Assembly (NCBI RefSeq): GCF_031457955.1 | Contig: NZ_JAVDXN010000003.1 | Span: 248,001-312,000, forward strand | Direction of reading: 5' to 3' | DNA from: Mixta sp031457955 | GTDB taxonomy: Bacteria; Pseudomonadota; Gammaproteobacteria; Enterobacterales; Enterobacteriaceae | Length of the DNA: 64,000 nucleotides | In this document: piece by piece, positions 44,284 to 53,148 of the stretch | Numbering within the stretch: the first letter of the stretch is position 1 | Layout: every line of letters begins with the position of its first letter | Position numbers and translations under genes: made by a program | The notes under the pieces: generated by a model | What the model was told of the DNA's origin: nothing | What the model saw: only the letters and a program-made list of their open reading frames with translations | Databases searched by the model: none

Positions 44284-44760
44284 ATGAGCCTGGAGTCTGT
44301 ACGGCACTATTTTGCCGAGCGTGCCCCTGAAATCTCCATTATCGAACTCAATCAGAGCACAGCCACCGTGGCGCTTGCCGCTAAAGCGCACGGCGTCGCG
44401 CCAGGACAGATAGCGAAAACGCTGTCGTTAAAGGTAAAGAACCGGGTCATCCTGATCGTAACCGGCGGCGATCTCCGGCTGGACAACCGCAAGTTAAAAG
44501 AAACCCTGGGCACCAAAGCGCGCATGTTAACCACCGATGAGGTGTTGAACTGGACCGGCCATCCGCCCGGCGGCGTCTGCCCTTTTGGCCTTGAGCAACC
44601 GCTGCCGGTTTATTGCGACATCTCTCTGCGCCGCTTCGCCGAAGTCTTGCCAGCGGCAGGCGCAATTCATAGCGCGGTGCGCATCTCACCAGACAGAATG
44701 GCGGAGCTTACCGAGGCCGAATGGGTGGACGTTTGTCAAAATCCAGTTGATTTAAGGTAA
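44284..44760 (+). CDS. YbaK/EbsC family aminoacyl-tRNA deacylase-like protein
   Basis: A 158-residue YbaK-like protein. LSLKVKNRVILIVTGGDLRLDNRKLKE and the hallmark TGHPPGGVCPFGLEQPLPVYCD are present, with SAVRISPDRMAEL near the end. Family members hydrolyse mischarged tRNA (for example Cys-tRNAPro) or free-standing relatives of that reaction. This is the short single-domain form. It follows fhuF by about 130 bases with no shared regulation visible. Which tRNA it edits is not clear. Confidence 0.88.
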   Translation: MSLESVRHYFAERAPEISIIELNQSTATVALAAKAHGVAPGQIAKTLSLKVKNRVILIVTGGDLRLDNRKLKETLGTKARMLTTDEVLNWTGHPPGGVCPFGLEQPLPVYCDISLRRFAEVLPAAGAIHSAVRISPDRMAELTEAEWVDVCQNPVDLR

Positions 44761-44823
44761 AAAGGTTATTTCCAGACTGGCAATTCGCATACAATTACGC
44801 CTCTATTTTTTGCAGGATATTTC

Positions 44824-45360
44824 GTGTCGCTGATCTGGTTCGCCATCGCCCGCAGCCGTTTTTTGGCATGGCTGGCGCTGCTGGCTATGCTGCTGCTGTT
44901 TATCGCCCCGGTGATTTCAAAATCACTGATGGCTCAGCACGGCTATGCTTCGCCGATGATGATGGCGCATATGTCAGCGATGGTCGATCAGCCGCTAAAT
45001 GCCGCGCGTTCAGGCTGCGCGGCGGGCGTTATCCGGCAACATAGCCCACCCGCTGTGGGCCACGCTCAGCATGCTGAGCACCCGCGGCATCATACGGCGG
45101 TGCCGGATAACGCCGCGTCATCCTGCGCTGCCCCTCATCCCCGGCATTATCATATGTCGATGATGGACGACAGCGCCTGCGGCTATTGCGTACTGTTGAT
45201 TCATTTGCCGCTGGATTCCGTGCGTCTGCCGCAGCTCTGGACGCTGCTGCAGGCCGCTATTCCCGCCACCCCCCTTCGACTCCAGCCGTTTGTCGCCAGC
45301 TGGATCCCCATTTGGTTCCGACCTCGCGGGCCGCCGGTTAACGGATTTTCTCCCGTTTAA
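44824..45360 (+). CDS. DUF2946 family membrane protein, Met/His-rich
   Basis: A 178-residue protein starting at GTG, with AGGA seven bases upstream. An N-terminal membrane helix (about 8-34) is followed by a long exposed loop rich in His, Met and Cys (PMMMAHMSAM, HAQHAEHPRHH, HYHMSMMDDSACGYC) and a second hydrophobic segment. Family DUF2946 is often next to PepSY proteins and TonB-dependent receptors in metal-responsive operons. The loop suggests metal binding, perhaps copper. It is followed 45 bases later by a PepSY protein, so they probably form an operon. Confidence 0.75.
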   Translation: MSLIWFAIARSRFLAWLALLAMLLLFIAPVISKSLMAQHGYASPMMMAHMSAMVDQPLNAARSGCAAGVIRQHSPPAVGHAQHAEHPRHHTAVPDNAASSCAAPHPRHYHMSMMDDSACGYCVLLIHLPLDSVRLPQLWTLLQAAIPATPLRLQPFVASWIPIWFRPRGPPVNGFSPV

Positions 45361-45404
45361 CCCAACGCTTTCTCTATCGCCCGTACGCGGGTCAAGGAAC
45401 CATT

Positions 45405-46808
45405 ATGTCGGAAAAAATCGTGCCGACGGCCTCGGCACACATCGCAAAAACGCAGAATGCGCAGGCCTTCCTGCAACTTATGCGTCGTTTACACTTTATG
45501 ATCGGTCTGTTTATCGGCCCGTTTATCTTTGCTGCGGCGCTCACTGGTACGCTCTATGTACTGACGCCGCAGCTTGAAAATGTCCTGTATGCGCAACAGC
45601 TAACGACCGATGCGCCCGGCCCGCCCCAGCCGCTATCGAAACAGATCGACGCCGCGCTAAGCTACGCGGGCCTCGACGCAAAAATTGCCGCCGTGCGGCC
45701 CGCGTCGAGCGATACGGAGACCACGCGCGTTATGCTCCGCTTCGCTGACAGCGCGCCATCAGAAACGCGCGCCATTTTTGTCGATCCGAAAACGCTGGCG
45801 GTACGCGGCGATTTAATCGTGTACGGCACCAGCGGCATTTTGCCGCTGCGCACCACCCTGGATTACCTCCACCGCAGCTTGCTGCTGGGCGATTTCGGGC
45901 GTAACTACAGCGAGCTGGCCGCCAGCTGGATGTGGATCGCCGCGCTGGGCGGCCTGTTGCTTTGGGCGGTGCAGCGCACGCCGCAACGCCCTAACGCCGC
46001 AGGCACCTCCCCTGCCCGGAAGCGGTTACGGCTGCGACGCTGGCACAGCTTACTGGGCGTTACATTACTGGCCGGGCTGCTGTTTTTCTCCGCCACCGGT
46101 CTCACCTGGTCGCGCTGGGCCGGGGAGAATATCAACCTGCTGCGCGCCCATTATGGCTGGCTGACGCCGGCGGTGAACACGCAGCTTGCCAGCAACGCGC
46201 CGCCGATGATGATGGATGAACATGCGGAACATCATGGGCATATGATGCACCACGCGCCGGATGCGCCGTTAAGCGCCGCGCAGTTTGATGGCGTTCTGGC
46301 CGCCGCGCGCGCCAGCGGTATTGACGCAGCGAAAGTGGAAATTCGCCCCTCTTATCAGGCGGACAAAGCCTGGATCGTGGGCGAGATCGATCGCCGCTGG
46401 CCGACCCAGGTGGATGCCGTTGCGGTAGATCCTCATAGCTGGCGCGTAACGGACAAAATTGAATTCGCCAATTTCGGCCTGCTGGCGAAGCTGACGCGCT
46501 GGGGCGTGGATGCGCATATGGGCATTCTGTTCGGCCTCGCCAACCAGCTGGTGCTGGCGCTGTTTGGCGTAGCGCTGTGCGTGTTGATTGTGCTCGGCTA
46601 TCGTTTATGGTGGCGGCGGCGTCCCGCTCAGCCGCAGCATCATCCGGCGGATACGCTGATTCAGGCATGGCAGCGCATGGGCCTCAGCCTGCGCTTTCTG
46701 CTGTCGGTGGTGCTGGTGCTGCTGGCTTTTAGCCTGCCGGTGATGGGCATAAGCCTACTGCTGTTTTTAGCGCTGGACGCCTGGCGCTGGTATCGCGCTC
46801 AGGCGTAA
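45405..46808 (+). CDS. PepSY-associated transmembrane protein
   Basis: A 467-residue inner-membrane protein with five hydrophobic segments: residues about 25-50, 165-190, 215-240, 370-400 and 420-455. Two PepSY-like periplasmic domains lie between them, and there is an inserted Met/His-rich tract near 265-285 (MMMDEHAEHHGHMMHHAPD). The GTLYVLTPQLE and FSATGLTWSRWAGENI motifs fit the PepSY_TM family, linked to iron-siderophore or copper uptake and reduction. It is in an operon with the DUF2946 gene and ends in a strong terminator. The transported or reduced metal is not known. Confidence 0.88.
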   Translation: MSEKIVPTASAHIAKTQNAQAFLQLMRRLHFMIGLFIGPFIFAAALTGTLYVLTPQLENVLYAQQLTTDAPGPPQPLSKQIDAALSYAGLDAKIAAVRPASSDTETTRVMLRFADSAPSETRAIFVDPKTLAVRGDLIVYGTSGILPLRTTLDYLHRSLLLGDFGRNYSELAASWMWIAALGGLLLWAVQRTPQRPNAAGTSPARKRLRLRRWHSLLGVTLLAGLLFFSATGLTWSRWAGENINLLRAHYGWLTPAVNTQLASNAPPMMMDEHAEHHGHMMHHAPDAPLSAAQFDGVLAAARASGIDAAKVEIRPSYQADKAWIVGEIDRRWPTQVDAVAVDPHSWRVTDKIEFANFGLLAKLTRWGVDAHMGILFGLANQLVLALFGVALCVLIVLGYRLWWRRRPAQPQHHPADTLIQAWQRMGLSLRFLLSVVLVLLAFSLPVMGISLLLFLALDAWRWYRAQA

Positions 46809-46816
46809 CCTCTGTA

Positions 46817-46846
46817 GCAGGCTGACGCGCGTCAGCCTGCATTTTC
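46817..46846 (+). terminator. Intrinsic terminator of the DUF2946-PepSY operon
   Basis: A perfect ten-base stem GCAGGCTGAC with a GCGC loop, followed by ATTTTC, eight bases after the stop codon. Confidence 0.85.
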
Positions 46847-46861
46847 TGCTCAACCCTGCGC

Positions 46862-46948
46862 TTAATGCGCGGCATTCATACCATGGAAACTGGCGACGCT
46901 GCCGGAAACGCATGCTGCACCGAACAATGTAAGTTCAAGACACATCAT
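46862..46948 (-). CDS. Candidate 28-residue protein
   Basis: A minus-strand ORF of 28 codons beginning with two ATGs (MMCLELTLFGAACVSGS) and ending FHGMNAAH. It contains two cysteines and a hydrophobic stretch. A promoter-like TTGTCA-N18-TATCTT lies directly upstream, but the ribosome binding site is weak. It is below normal annotation size and unrecognised. Confidence 0.3.
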   Translation of the reverse strand: MMCLELTLFGAACVSGSVASFHGMNAAH

Positions 46949-47098
46949 TTTTGCTGTAATAAGATAAGCTTACCGTTTTTGGCCTGACAAGGCGCGATGA
47001 CAAACAGATGACGGGAAAGGTGGGTAAAACGTATTCGCCTGGCATCGCGGGTCGCGCTTATCTTGCAGGCGTACAGGAAGAAAATATTAAAGGAAACT

Positions 47099-47653
47099 AT
47101 GCCGATTATTTTAATGCGTCACGGTAAACCCGGTGGCCTTTCTTCGCAGCGGCTTTCTGCCCAGGCGATGGTGCAGTGGGTTGCCAGTTACGATCGCGCG
47201 CTGATTGAAGATATGCCGCCGCAGCGCTGTATCGATCTCGCCGCGCAGGCAGATATTATCGTTGCCAGCCCGCTGCCGCGCGCGCTCGCCTCGCTGGAAA
47301 AGCTGGAGCTGAGCGCCACATTTACTGATGCTTTATTCCGTGAAGTGGCGCTGCCCGCGCTGCCGCTGGCGACGCCCGCCTTGCCGCCTGCGCTGTGGCT
47401 TACGCTGCTACGTCTGTTGTGGCTGGGAGGCTATTCCGGCTCGGTGGAATCCTTCCGCGATGCCCGGCAACGTGCCGTACAGGCCGCCAGCCAGCTGATT
47501 CGCCTGAGTGAACAAGGCACCGTACTGCTGGCCGGTCATGGGATGATGAATAAGTTGATTGCGCGCGAGCTACGTCGTCAGGGCTGGCTGGCGGAAAAAC
47601 ACGCCAGCAGCCGCTATTGGAGCACGTCGGTGTATCACCGCACCTTTTTATAA
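47099..47653 (+). CDS. Histidine phosphatase family protein
   Basis: A 184-residue phosphohistidine phosphatase. It starts at the ATG at 47099 (AGGAAAC upstream), giving MPIILMRHGKPGG with the catalytic RHG at once. The second histidine is in LLAGHGMMNKLIARELRRQGW. Between them are ADIIVASPLPRAL and long helices. Resembles SixA-like or short broad-specificity members. A 12-base stem-loop follows the stop. Substrate unknown. Confidence 0.85.
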   Translation: MPIILMRHGKPGGLSSQRLSAQAMVQWVASYDRALIEDMPPQRCIDLAAQADIIVASPLPRALASLEKLELSATFTDALFREVALPALPLATPALPPALWLTLLRLLWLGGYSGSVESFRDARQRAVQAASQLIRLSEQGTVLLAGHGMMNKLIARELRRQGWLAEKHASSRYWSTSVYHRTFL

Positions 47654-47655
47654 CC

Positions 47656-47686
47656 CAGGCGAACGCCCTGATAAGGCGTTTGCCTG
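47656..47686. terminator. Hairpin between the phosphatase gene and aer
   Basis: CAGGCGAACGCC, seven-base loop, GGCGTTTGCCTG: twelve pairs with one G-U. No U-run on either strand. It separates two converging genes and probably acts as a bidirectional block or mRNA 3' end. Confidence 0.5.
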
Positions 47687-47705
47687 AACGGCCTCAGCCT
47701 GTGGC

Positions 47706-49250
47706 TTAACGAAACACATCCACCGCTTCCACCAGCCGGTGCGCCTGATTTTTCATCCGTGCCGACGCCTGTGCGCCTTCTTCAACCAGCGAAGCGTTGT
47801 GATGTGTGATGCGATCCAGCTCTTCAACCGCCTTGCCAACTTCGCTCAGGCCCGTGCCCTGCTCACGCGTGGCGGTGCTGATCTGTTGCAACAGCTCCGT
47901 CACGTTTTTCACTTTCTCCACGATATCGGCAATGGTTTCACCGGCCTGATGTACCTGTCCGGCACCGGACTGAACCTTAAGCGCGCTGGCGGCGATCAAA
48001 TCACGGATCTCGCTGGCGGCGCTGGCGCTACGCTTCGCCAGATTACGCACTTCGCCTGCTACCACCGCAAAGCCTTTGCCCTGCTCCCCGGCGCGCGCCG
48101 CCTCAACCGCTGCATTCAGCGCCAGGATATTGGTTTGAAAAGCGATGCTGTCAATCAGGCCGGTAATGGAGGCAATCTGCTGCGAACTTTGGGCAATTTC
48201 ATCCATCGTGCCCACCACCTGCTTCATCACCTCGCCGCCCTGAACCGCTGCTTTGCTGGCGGTCATGGAGTAATTATTCGCCTGACCGGTGCTTTCCGCA
48301 TTGCTATTCACCGTGGTGGTCATTTGGTTCATGGTGGCCGCGGTCTGCTGCACGCTGGCCGCCGTCTGTTCGGTATGGCTGGCGATTTTTTCATTGCCCT
48401 GCGCCAGTTCATCGCTGGCCTGATGCACATTCATAACCTGATCGCGTACGTCTTTAACCAGCCAGCGAAACATCAGGCCAAGCTGCCCTACCGCCCGCAA
48501 CGTCATGCCCACTTCATCAACCCGATCGAGATGAGCAACCTGATGAGAAGCCCCCGTCGCCACATCCAACGCCTGCCGACACACTTTTTCCAGCGGCCTG
48601 GAGATCTGCCATTCCAGCCAACCGCTGGTGATCAGAGCCATCAGCAGTGCCAGCCCGCCGAAAGCGGCCAGCGCACCGCCCTGTAGCCCGACGGCCACCG
48701 CGCTCAGCGCCATGCTCAGCGCGCAAAACGCCACACCGCAGCGGATCCGCCAACGCAGCGGCAGCGTTTTCAGCCATGAGAATGGGCTTAGCAGCCCGCT
48801 ACGTACCAGCAGCCCCTGATGCAGACGCCAGCCGTGCAATTTACCACTGCGCATCTGCTGATAAAGCTGTTCTGCCGCCGCGACTTCCTGCTCGCTCGGC
48901 TTGATACGCACCGACATATGACCAGTAATGATACCGTTACGGATCACCGGCACCACATTCGCCCGCACCCAATAATGATCGCCATTTTTACGGCGGTTTT
49001 TCACCAGTCCCGTCCAGGGGAGTCCCTGTTTTAGCGTCCCCCACATATCGGCAAAGGCCGCTTTCGGCATATCGGGATGACGCACCAGCTTATGCGGCTG
49101 CCCGTGAATTTCATCGCGCTCATAGCCGCTGACATCGACAAAATCCTGGTTAGCGTAGGTAATGTAACTTTGCGCATCGGTGGTGGTCATCAGCGTGGTG
49201 TCGTCATCAAGCTGCCAGGCCTGTTGCGTAACGTGCGATTGGATAGTCAT
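47706..49250 (-). CDS. aer: Aer aerotaxis receptor
   Basis: A 514-residue Aer, very like the E. coli protein. Residues about 10-125 are the FAD-binding PAS domain (TLMTTTDAQSYITYANQDFVDVSGYERDEI, MPKAAFADMW, NRRKNGDHYWVRANVVPVI). A hydrophobic membrane anchor lies near 165-210, then a HAMP-like stretch. The C-terminal half is a methyl-accepting chemotaxis signalling domain with the conserved hairpin tip IASITGLIDSIAFQTNILALNAAVEAARAGEQGKGFAVVAGEVR read in parts. It senses redox or oxygen through FAD and signals to CheA without methylation. Confidence 0.95.
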   Translation of the reverse strand: MTIQSHVTQQAWQLDDDTTLMTTTDAQSYITYANQDFVDVSGYERDEIHGQPHKLVRHPDMPKAAFADMWGTLKQGLPWTGLVKNRRKNGDHYWVRANVVPVIRNGIITGHMSVRIKPSEQEVAAAEQLYQQMRSGKLHGWRLHQGLLVRSGLLSPFSWLKTLPLRWRIRCGVAFCALSMALSAVAVGLQGGALAAFGGLALLMALITSGWLEWQISRPLEKVCRQALDVATGASHQVAHLDRVDEVGMTLRAVGQLGLMFRWLVKDVRDQVMNVHQASDELAQGNEKIASHTEQTAASVQQTAATMNQMTTTVNSNAESTGQANNYSMTASKAAVQGGEVMKQVVGTMDEIAQSSQQIASITGLIDSIAFQTNILALNAAVEAARAGEQGKGFAVVAGEVRNLAKRSASAASEIRDLIAASALKVQSGAGQVHQAGETIADIVEKVKNVTELLQQISTATREQGTGLSEVGKAVEELDRITHHNASLVEEGAQASARMKNQAHRLVEAVDVFR

Positions 49251-49377
49251 ATGACAAGCCTTGTCCTGTATGGTTAAGATCTAATAATTTTTCGCAGGGA
49301 ATTCACCAGCACTCATCGGCAAATCACTACGCAAACTTTAGAAAAAATGCACATTCAGCACCGGCAAAACAGTGGAT

Positions 49378-50307
49378 CTAGTCCGCCGCACGCGCCTGAA
49401 AACGTTGGCGCAACCACTGGCTCAGTTCGGTCACTGCGCGCGGTACGCGTGCCGCCCACGGACGCACAATCCAGACGTGGCGGGCAAATGCGCCCTGAAT
49501 ACGCCACTGCGGCAATATCTGACGCAGGCGGCCTTCCCCCAGCGCCTGACGCGCGCTGAAGTCCGGCAGCATGGCGATTCCCAAACCATCAAGCGCCGCA
49601 TCACGAATCGATTCGCTGTTATTGGTGGCGAACGGGCCGCTCACATTGACCACCGTTTCCTGCTGCGGCTGCGTGGCATCGCTAAAGCGCCAGCGCGGCA
49701 GTTCGGTGCCGCGTGGATAGTAAAGACAGTCGTGCTGGCTCAATTCCTGTGGATGCTGCGGTTCGCCGTGCTGCGCCAGCCAGCCGGGAGAAGCCACCAA
49801 CAGCGTTTGCGTTTCGCATAACAGCTGGGCGACATGGGTTTCCGGTAGCGCATTGCTGTGACGGATTGCCAGGTCAAAGCCTTCGCTGGCCAGCGACACC
49901 AGCCGATCGGTCACCTCAAGCTGAATACGCAGCTGCGGATGCAGACGCAAAAACGCCTGAATATGCGGCTGTAGCTGCTGACGAGCAAAAGCCACCGGCG
50001 CGGTGATACGTATCAGCCCGCGTAACGGACCGCTGCTGTCGCGTATGGCGTAAAAACTCTGTTCGATTTCCGCAAAGGGTGCCCGCAACTCCTGCACCAG
50101 TTTTTCACCTGCCTCAGTCAGCCGCACGCTGCGCGTGGTGCGTTGCACCAGCGGGACACCTGCCAGCATCTCCAGCTGCTTAATTTTCTGGCTCATCGCC
50201 GCTTTGCTTACTTCCAGCCGCTCTGCCGCGCGCGTAAAGCTGCCCTGCTCTGCCAGCACCGTCAGCCAGTGCAAATGCAGCCAAAGCGCATCTGTTTTTA
50301 TCGTCAT
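49378..50307 (-). CDS. LysR-type transcriptional regulator
   Basis: A 309-residue LysR regulator. Residues 1-65 are the winged helix (FTRAAERLEVSKAAMSQKIKQLEMLAGVPLVQRTTRSVRLTEAGE). The effector domain from about 95 has the usual periplasmic-binding fold (LRIQLEVTDRLVSLASEGFDLAIR). It is divergent from a tautomerase gene, with a LysR-type inverted repeat between, so it probably controls that gene and itself. The inducer is unknown. Confidence 0.93.
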   Translation of the reverse strand: MTIKTDALWLHLHWLTVLAEQGSFTRAAERLEVSKAAMSQKIKQLEMLAGVPLVQRTTRSVRLTEAGEKLVQELRAPFAEIEQSFYAIRDSSGPLRGLIRITAPVAFARQQLQPHIQAFLRLHPQLRIQLEVTDRLVSLASEGFDLAIRHSNALPETHVAQLLCETQTLLVASPGWLAQHGEPQHPQELSQHDCLYYPRGTELPRWRFSDATQPQQETVVNVSGPFATNNSESIRDAALDGLGIAMLPDFSARQALGEGRLRQILPQWRIQGAFARHVWIVRPWAARVPRAVTELSQWLRQRFQARAAD

Positions 50308-50311
50308 AGTG

Positions 50312-50333
50312 ATTGTTCAAAATAGTAAACAAT
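50312..50333. promoter_or_regulatory. Candidate LysR operator
   Basis: ATTGTT-N10-AACAAT is a perfect interrupted palindrome with the T-N11-A form known for LysR sites. It lies five bases upstream of the LysR start and 80 bases before the tautomerase gene. Confidence 0.6.
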
Positions 50334-50411
50334 GCGTTCAACTATAACGCTTTTTCCGGGAAGAAAAGAAGTTCAGGATAGCGATCAACCCACGCTACCC
50401 CGGAGGCAACC

Positions 50412-50801
50412 ATGCCATTACTGCAATTTGATTTGATTGAAGGACGTTCGGAATCGGAACTGAAAACCTTGCTGGATGCGGCGCACCGCGCGGTATTAAC
50501 TGCCTTTGGCGTACCGCCGCGCGATCGCTACCAGATTGTTCATGAAAACAAAAAATATCAGATGGTATTTGAAGACACCGGCCTTGGCCTGACGCGCAGT
50601 GACAATCTGGTGATGGTACGCGTCTATACCAGCCCGCGCAGTAGCGAACAAAAGCAGCGCTTTATGGCAGAGCTGGCGCGTGAACTGGAGAGCAGCAGCG
50701 GCGTACGCGGCAGCGATCTGATGATCACTTTTATCACTAATGATAAAGGCGACTGGAGCTTTGCTAACGGCGTAGCGCAATACCTGACCGGCGAATTGTA
50801 A
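50412..50801 (+). CDS. Tautomerase family protein
   Basis: A 129-residue member of the tautomerase (4-OT/MIF-like) superfamily. The second codon is proline, so after removal of Met, Pro-1 would be the catalytic base (PLLQFDLIEGRSE). GGAGG precedes the ATG. The fold is suggested by the two beta-alpha-beta halves and VPPRDRYQIVHENK. It is divergent from a LysR gene, a common layout for detoxification or aromatic catabolism. Substrate unknown. Confidence 0.87.
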   Translation: MPLLQFDLIEGRSESELKTLLDAAHRAVLTAFGVPPRDRYQIVHENKKYQMVFEDTGLGLTRSDNLVMVRVYTSPRSSEQKQRFMAELARELESSSGVRGSDLMITFITNDKGDWSFANGVAQYLTGEL

Positions 50802-50956
50802 CGACAGCGTACGTTTACAGCATATTCACGATCCGGTTCACAGTTACGTACTTTAAGCCGCTGTTTTTTTGCCCTCTTCCCCTGCCGCGAAAATAATTGC
50901 AAGGCAAGCAGTTAACGCGGAGCCTGCTCATATCGCGGCGGGCGGAGGAGAAAAGC

Positions 50957-52723
50957 ATGCGGAAACAGGAAGTAGTGGTGAAGCGCAGCCGACAGGAAAA
51001 GATCGCTGCGTTGCGCCAGCGCAATCGTGCTCCGGTGCTGGTTGTCGGCGGCGGTATTAACGGTATCAGCACCTTTCGGGAACTGGCTTTGCAGGGCGTT
51101 CCGGTGGTGCTGATTGAAAAGGATGACTGGTGTCAGGCGGCCAGCGGCGCGCTGTCGCGCATGATTCATGGCGGCCTGCGTTATCTGGAAACCGGCGAAT
51201 TTGACCTGGTAAAAGAGTCGGTACAGGAGCGCGACCGGCTGCTGAAAAATGCGCCGCACTATGTCTCTCCGCTGCGCACCACGGTGCCGATCGACAGCTG
51301 GGGCGGCGGTTTGATTAATGCCAGCAAGCGCTTTTTGCGCCTGGGTGAAAAGCCGACCCGACGCGGCGCGCTGCTGATAAAAACCGGTCTCGCGCTTTAC
51401 GATCTCTATACGCGTCAGCAGGGCAATATGCCGCGTCATCGTTTGAACAACACCGCTGAAACGCGCGCGCGCTGGCCTGGTTTTGCCGTCTGGGTAAAAT
51501 ACAGCGCCACCTATTATGATGCGTGGATTAAAGCGCCGGAGCGGCTGGGCGTCGAACTGGTGCTGGATGCGGAGCAGAGCAACGCCGAAGCGCTGGCGCT
51601 GAATTATGTCAGCCTGGTGGAGAGCGATGGCGAGCGGGTTACGCTGCGCGATAATCTGACCAATACCCTGTTAACGCTCGAACCGCACGTCGTCGTCAAC
51701 GCGACCGGTGCCTGGATCGATCAGCTTAACCAGAAGCTGGCGCCCGCCGATCCGCGCAAACTGATCGGCGGCACCAAAGGATCGCATCTGATCATCGACA
51801 GTCCGGCGCTGCTGGCGGAGCTACGCGATGAAATGGTCTACTACGAAAATCAGGACGGACGCGTCTGCATTATGTTTCCCTGGTATGGCAAAGTGCTGGT
51901 GGGATCCACTGACATTCGCGTCGACGATCCGGAAAATATTGCCTGTACGCCGGAAGAGCAGCGCTATATCCTTGAATCGCTGCATTTTATTTTCCCTCAT
52001 ATCAACGTCAGCGCGGAGGATGTGCTTTATACCTTTGCCGGTGTGCGACCACTGCCCGCCAGCGATACGGAAGTCAGCGGCCGCATCACGCGTAATCACT
52101 CACTGACTTATTTCCCGCCGGACGACAGCCGTGATTTCTCTGTTCTGAACCTGGTGGGCGGCAAATGGACCACCTTCCGCCGTTTTGGCGAACAGGCAGC
52201 GGATCGCGTCCTGAAGCTGTTGGGCGAAAAACGCCGCCGCAGCACCGTTGATATGGCGATCGGCGGTGGTCGTAACTTCCCCTGCCGCGAGCGTCTGCCG
52301 GTTTGGATCCAGGAACTTAGCGAGAAATATCAGCTGGCGGAGCGGCGTGTGGCGCAGCTGGTGGATCGTTACGGCACACGCGCTGAGCTGCTGCTGCGCC
52401 TGATTGCTGCTGACGATGAGCAGCCGTTGCAGCATCATGCTGACTACAGCGATACCGAGCTGCGCTGGCTGATGCATGAAGAGCAGGTCGTGATGCTGGA
52501 GGATCTGCTGCTGCGCCGTAGCGCGCTGGGGATCGCCGGTCAGCTTACGCCGCCGCTGATGGCGGAAATCGCTCATCTGATGGCGCAGGAAATGCAGTGG
52601 AGCGACGCCCATCGCCAGCAGCAGCTGGAAATGACGCTTTCGCGTCTGGCGCGTTTGCACGGCGTTTCAGGATTACGGTTAGCCTGTCACGCCCAACCCG
52701 CAGGAGAAAAGCATGTCGGTTAG
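50957..52723 (+). CDS. FAD-dependent glycerol-3-phosphate dehydrogenase/oxidase (GlpD-like)
   Basis: A 588-residue flavoprotein of the GlpD/glycerol-3-phosphate oxidase family. Start at 50957 because GGAGGAG precedes it; a longer frame exists. The FAD-binding motif VVGGGINGISTFRELALQG is near 28-46, then CQAASGALSRMIHGGLRYLETGEF, a signature of the family. WKTTFRRFGEQAADRVL-like C-terminal FAD contact appears as GGKWTTFRRFGE. It oxidises glycerol 3-phosphate to dihydroxyacetone phosphate with quinone or oxygen. It differs from housekeeping GlpD by its basic N-terminal extension. The next gene of its operon seems to be lost (see 52713). Confidence 0.88.
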   Translation: MRKQEVVVKRSRQEKIAALRQRNRAPVLVVGGGINGISTFRELALQGVPVVLIEKDDWCQAASGALSRMIHGGLRYLETGEFDLVKESVQERDRLLKNAPHYVSPLRTTVPIDSWGGGLINASKRFLRLGEKPTRRGALLIKTGLALYDLYTRQQGNMPRHRLNNTAETRARWPGFAVWVKYSATYYDAWIKAPERLGVELVLDAEQSNAEALALNYVSLVESDGERVTLRDNLTNTLLTLEPHVVVNATGAWIDQLNQKLAPADPRKLIGGTKGSHLIIDSPALLAELRDEMVYYENQDGRVCIMFPWYGKVLVGSTDIRVDDPENIACTPEEQRYILESLHFIFPHINVSAEDVLYTFAGVRPLPASDTEVSGRITRNHSLTYFPPDDSRDFSVLNLVGGKWTTFRRFGEQAADRVLKLLGEKRRRSTVDMAIGGGRNFPCRERLPVWIQELSEKYQLAERRVAQLVDRYGTRAELLLRLIAADDEQPLQHHADYSDTELRWLMHEEQVVMLEDLLLRRSALGIAGQLTPPLMAEIAHLMAQEMQWSDAHRQQQLEMTLSRLARLHGVSGLRLACHAQPAGEKHVG

Positions 52724-52745
52724 CGATAAGGCAATGTCGCTATAG
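52713..52745 (+). pseudogene. Eleven-codon stump of the gene that followed the GlpD-like gene
   Basis: An ATG with a strong AGGAGA signal overlaps the end of the GlpD-like gene but reads only MSVSDKAMSL before a stop. A good coupled start with no gene behind it suggests the downstream partner was cut off when the AT-rich segment to the right was inserted or the region was deleted. It could also be a tiny real ORF. Confidence 0.45.
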
Positions 52746-53148
52746 CATTGAGGACACGGAAGTCCTGACAGAGTGGCACCTGACGCATGTATATTTGTTT
52801 TAGTCCCTAACACCAAAATAAATGCAAATATTGCGCAGTGATTATATTAATTTGACTTATCACCCTGCAATATAAATGTTATCTCACCTAACATCATCAA
52901 CCTATAGCTTCATCAATCACATCCTTACAGCAATGGCTTGATACCTCATCTTTTTGGTAACACCTTACAAAACACCGCCTGTTTAACGCCTTAAAATCAA
53001 CCTCGTTATATTAGGATGCTATTAAAATGGTCAGGTGATATGAAAAGAAGAATTAATGGATGAGCGTTTTTTGCAATTTTACAGGTTACAAAAGTTTTAA
53101 TATGGCCTCGAAAATATCAGCCTGTATAAATTATTGCAAAGGAGTAAT
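52746..53148. other. AT-rich non-coding segment, probable junction of an acquired region
   Basis: About 400 bases without a convincing gene. GC content falls quickly after about 52790. It ends in AAAGGAG, the ribosome binding site of the next gene. No direct repeat, integrase or tRNA end was found at this edge. Confidence 0.5.
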
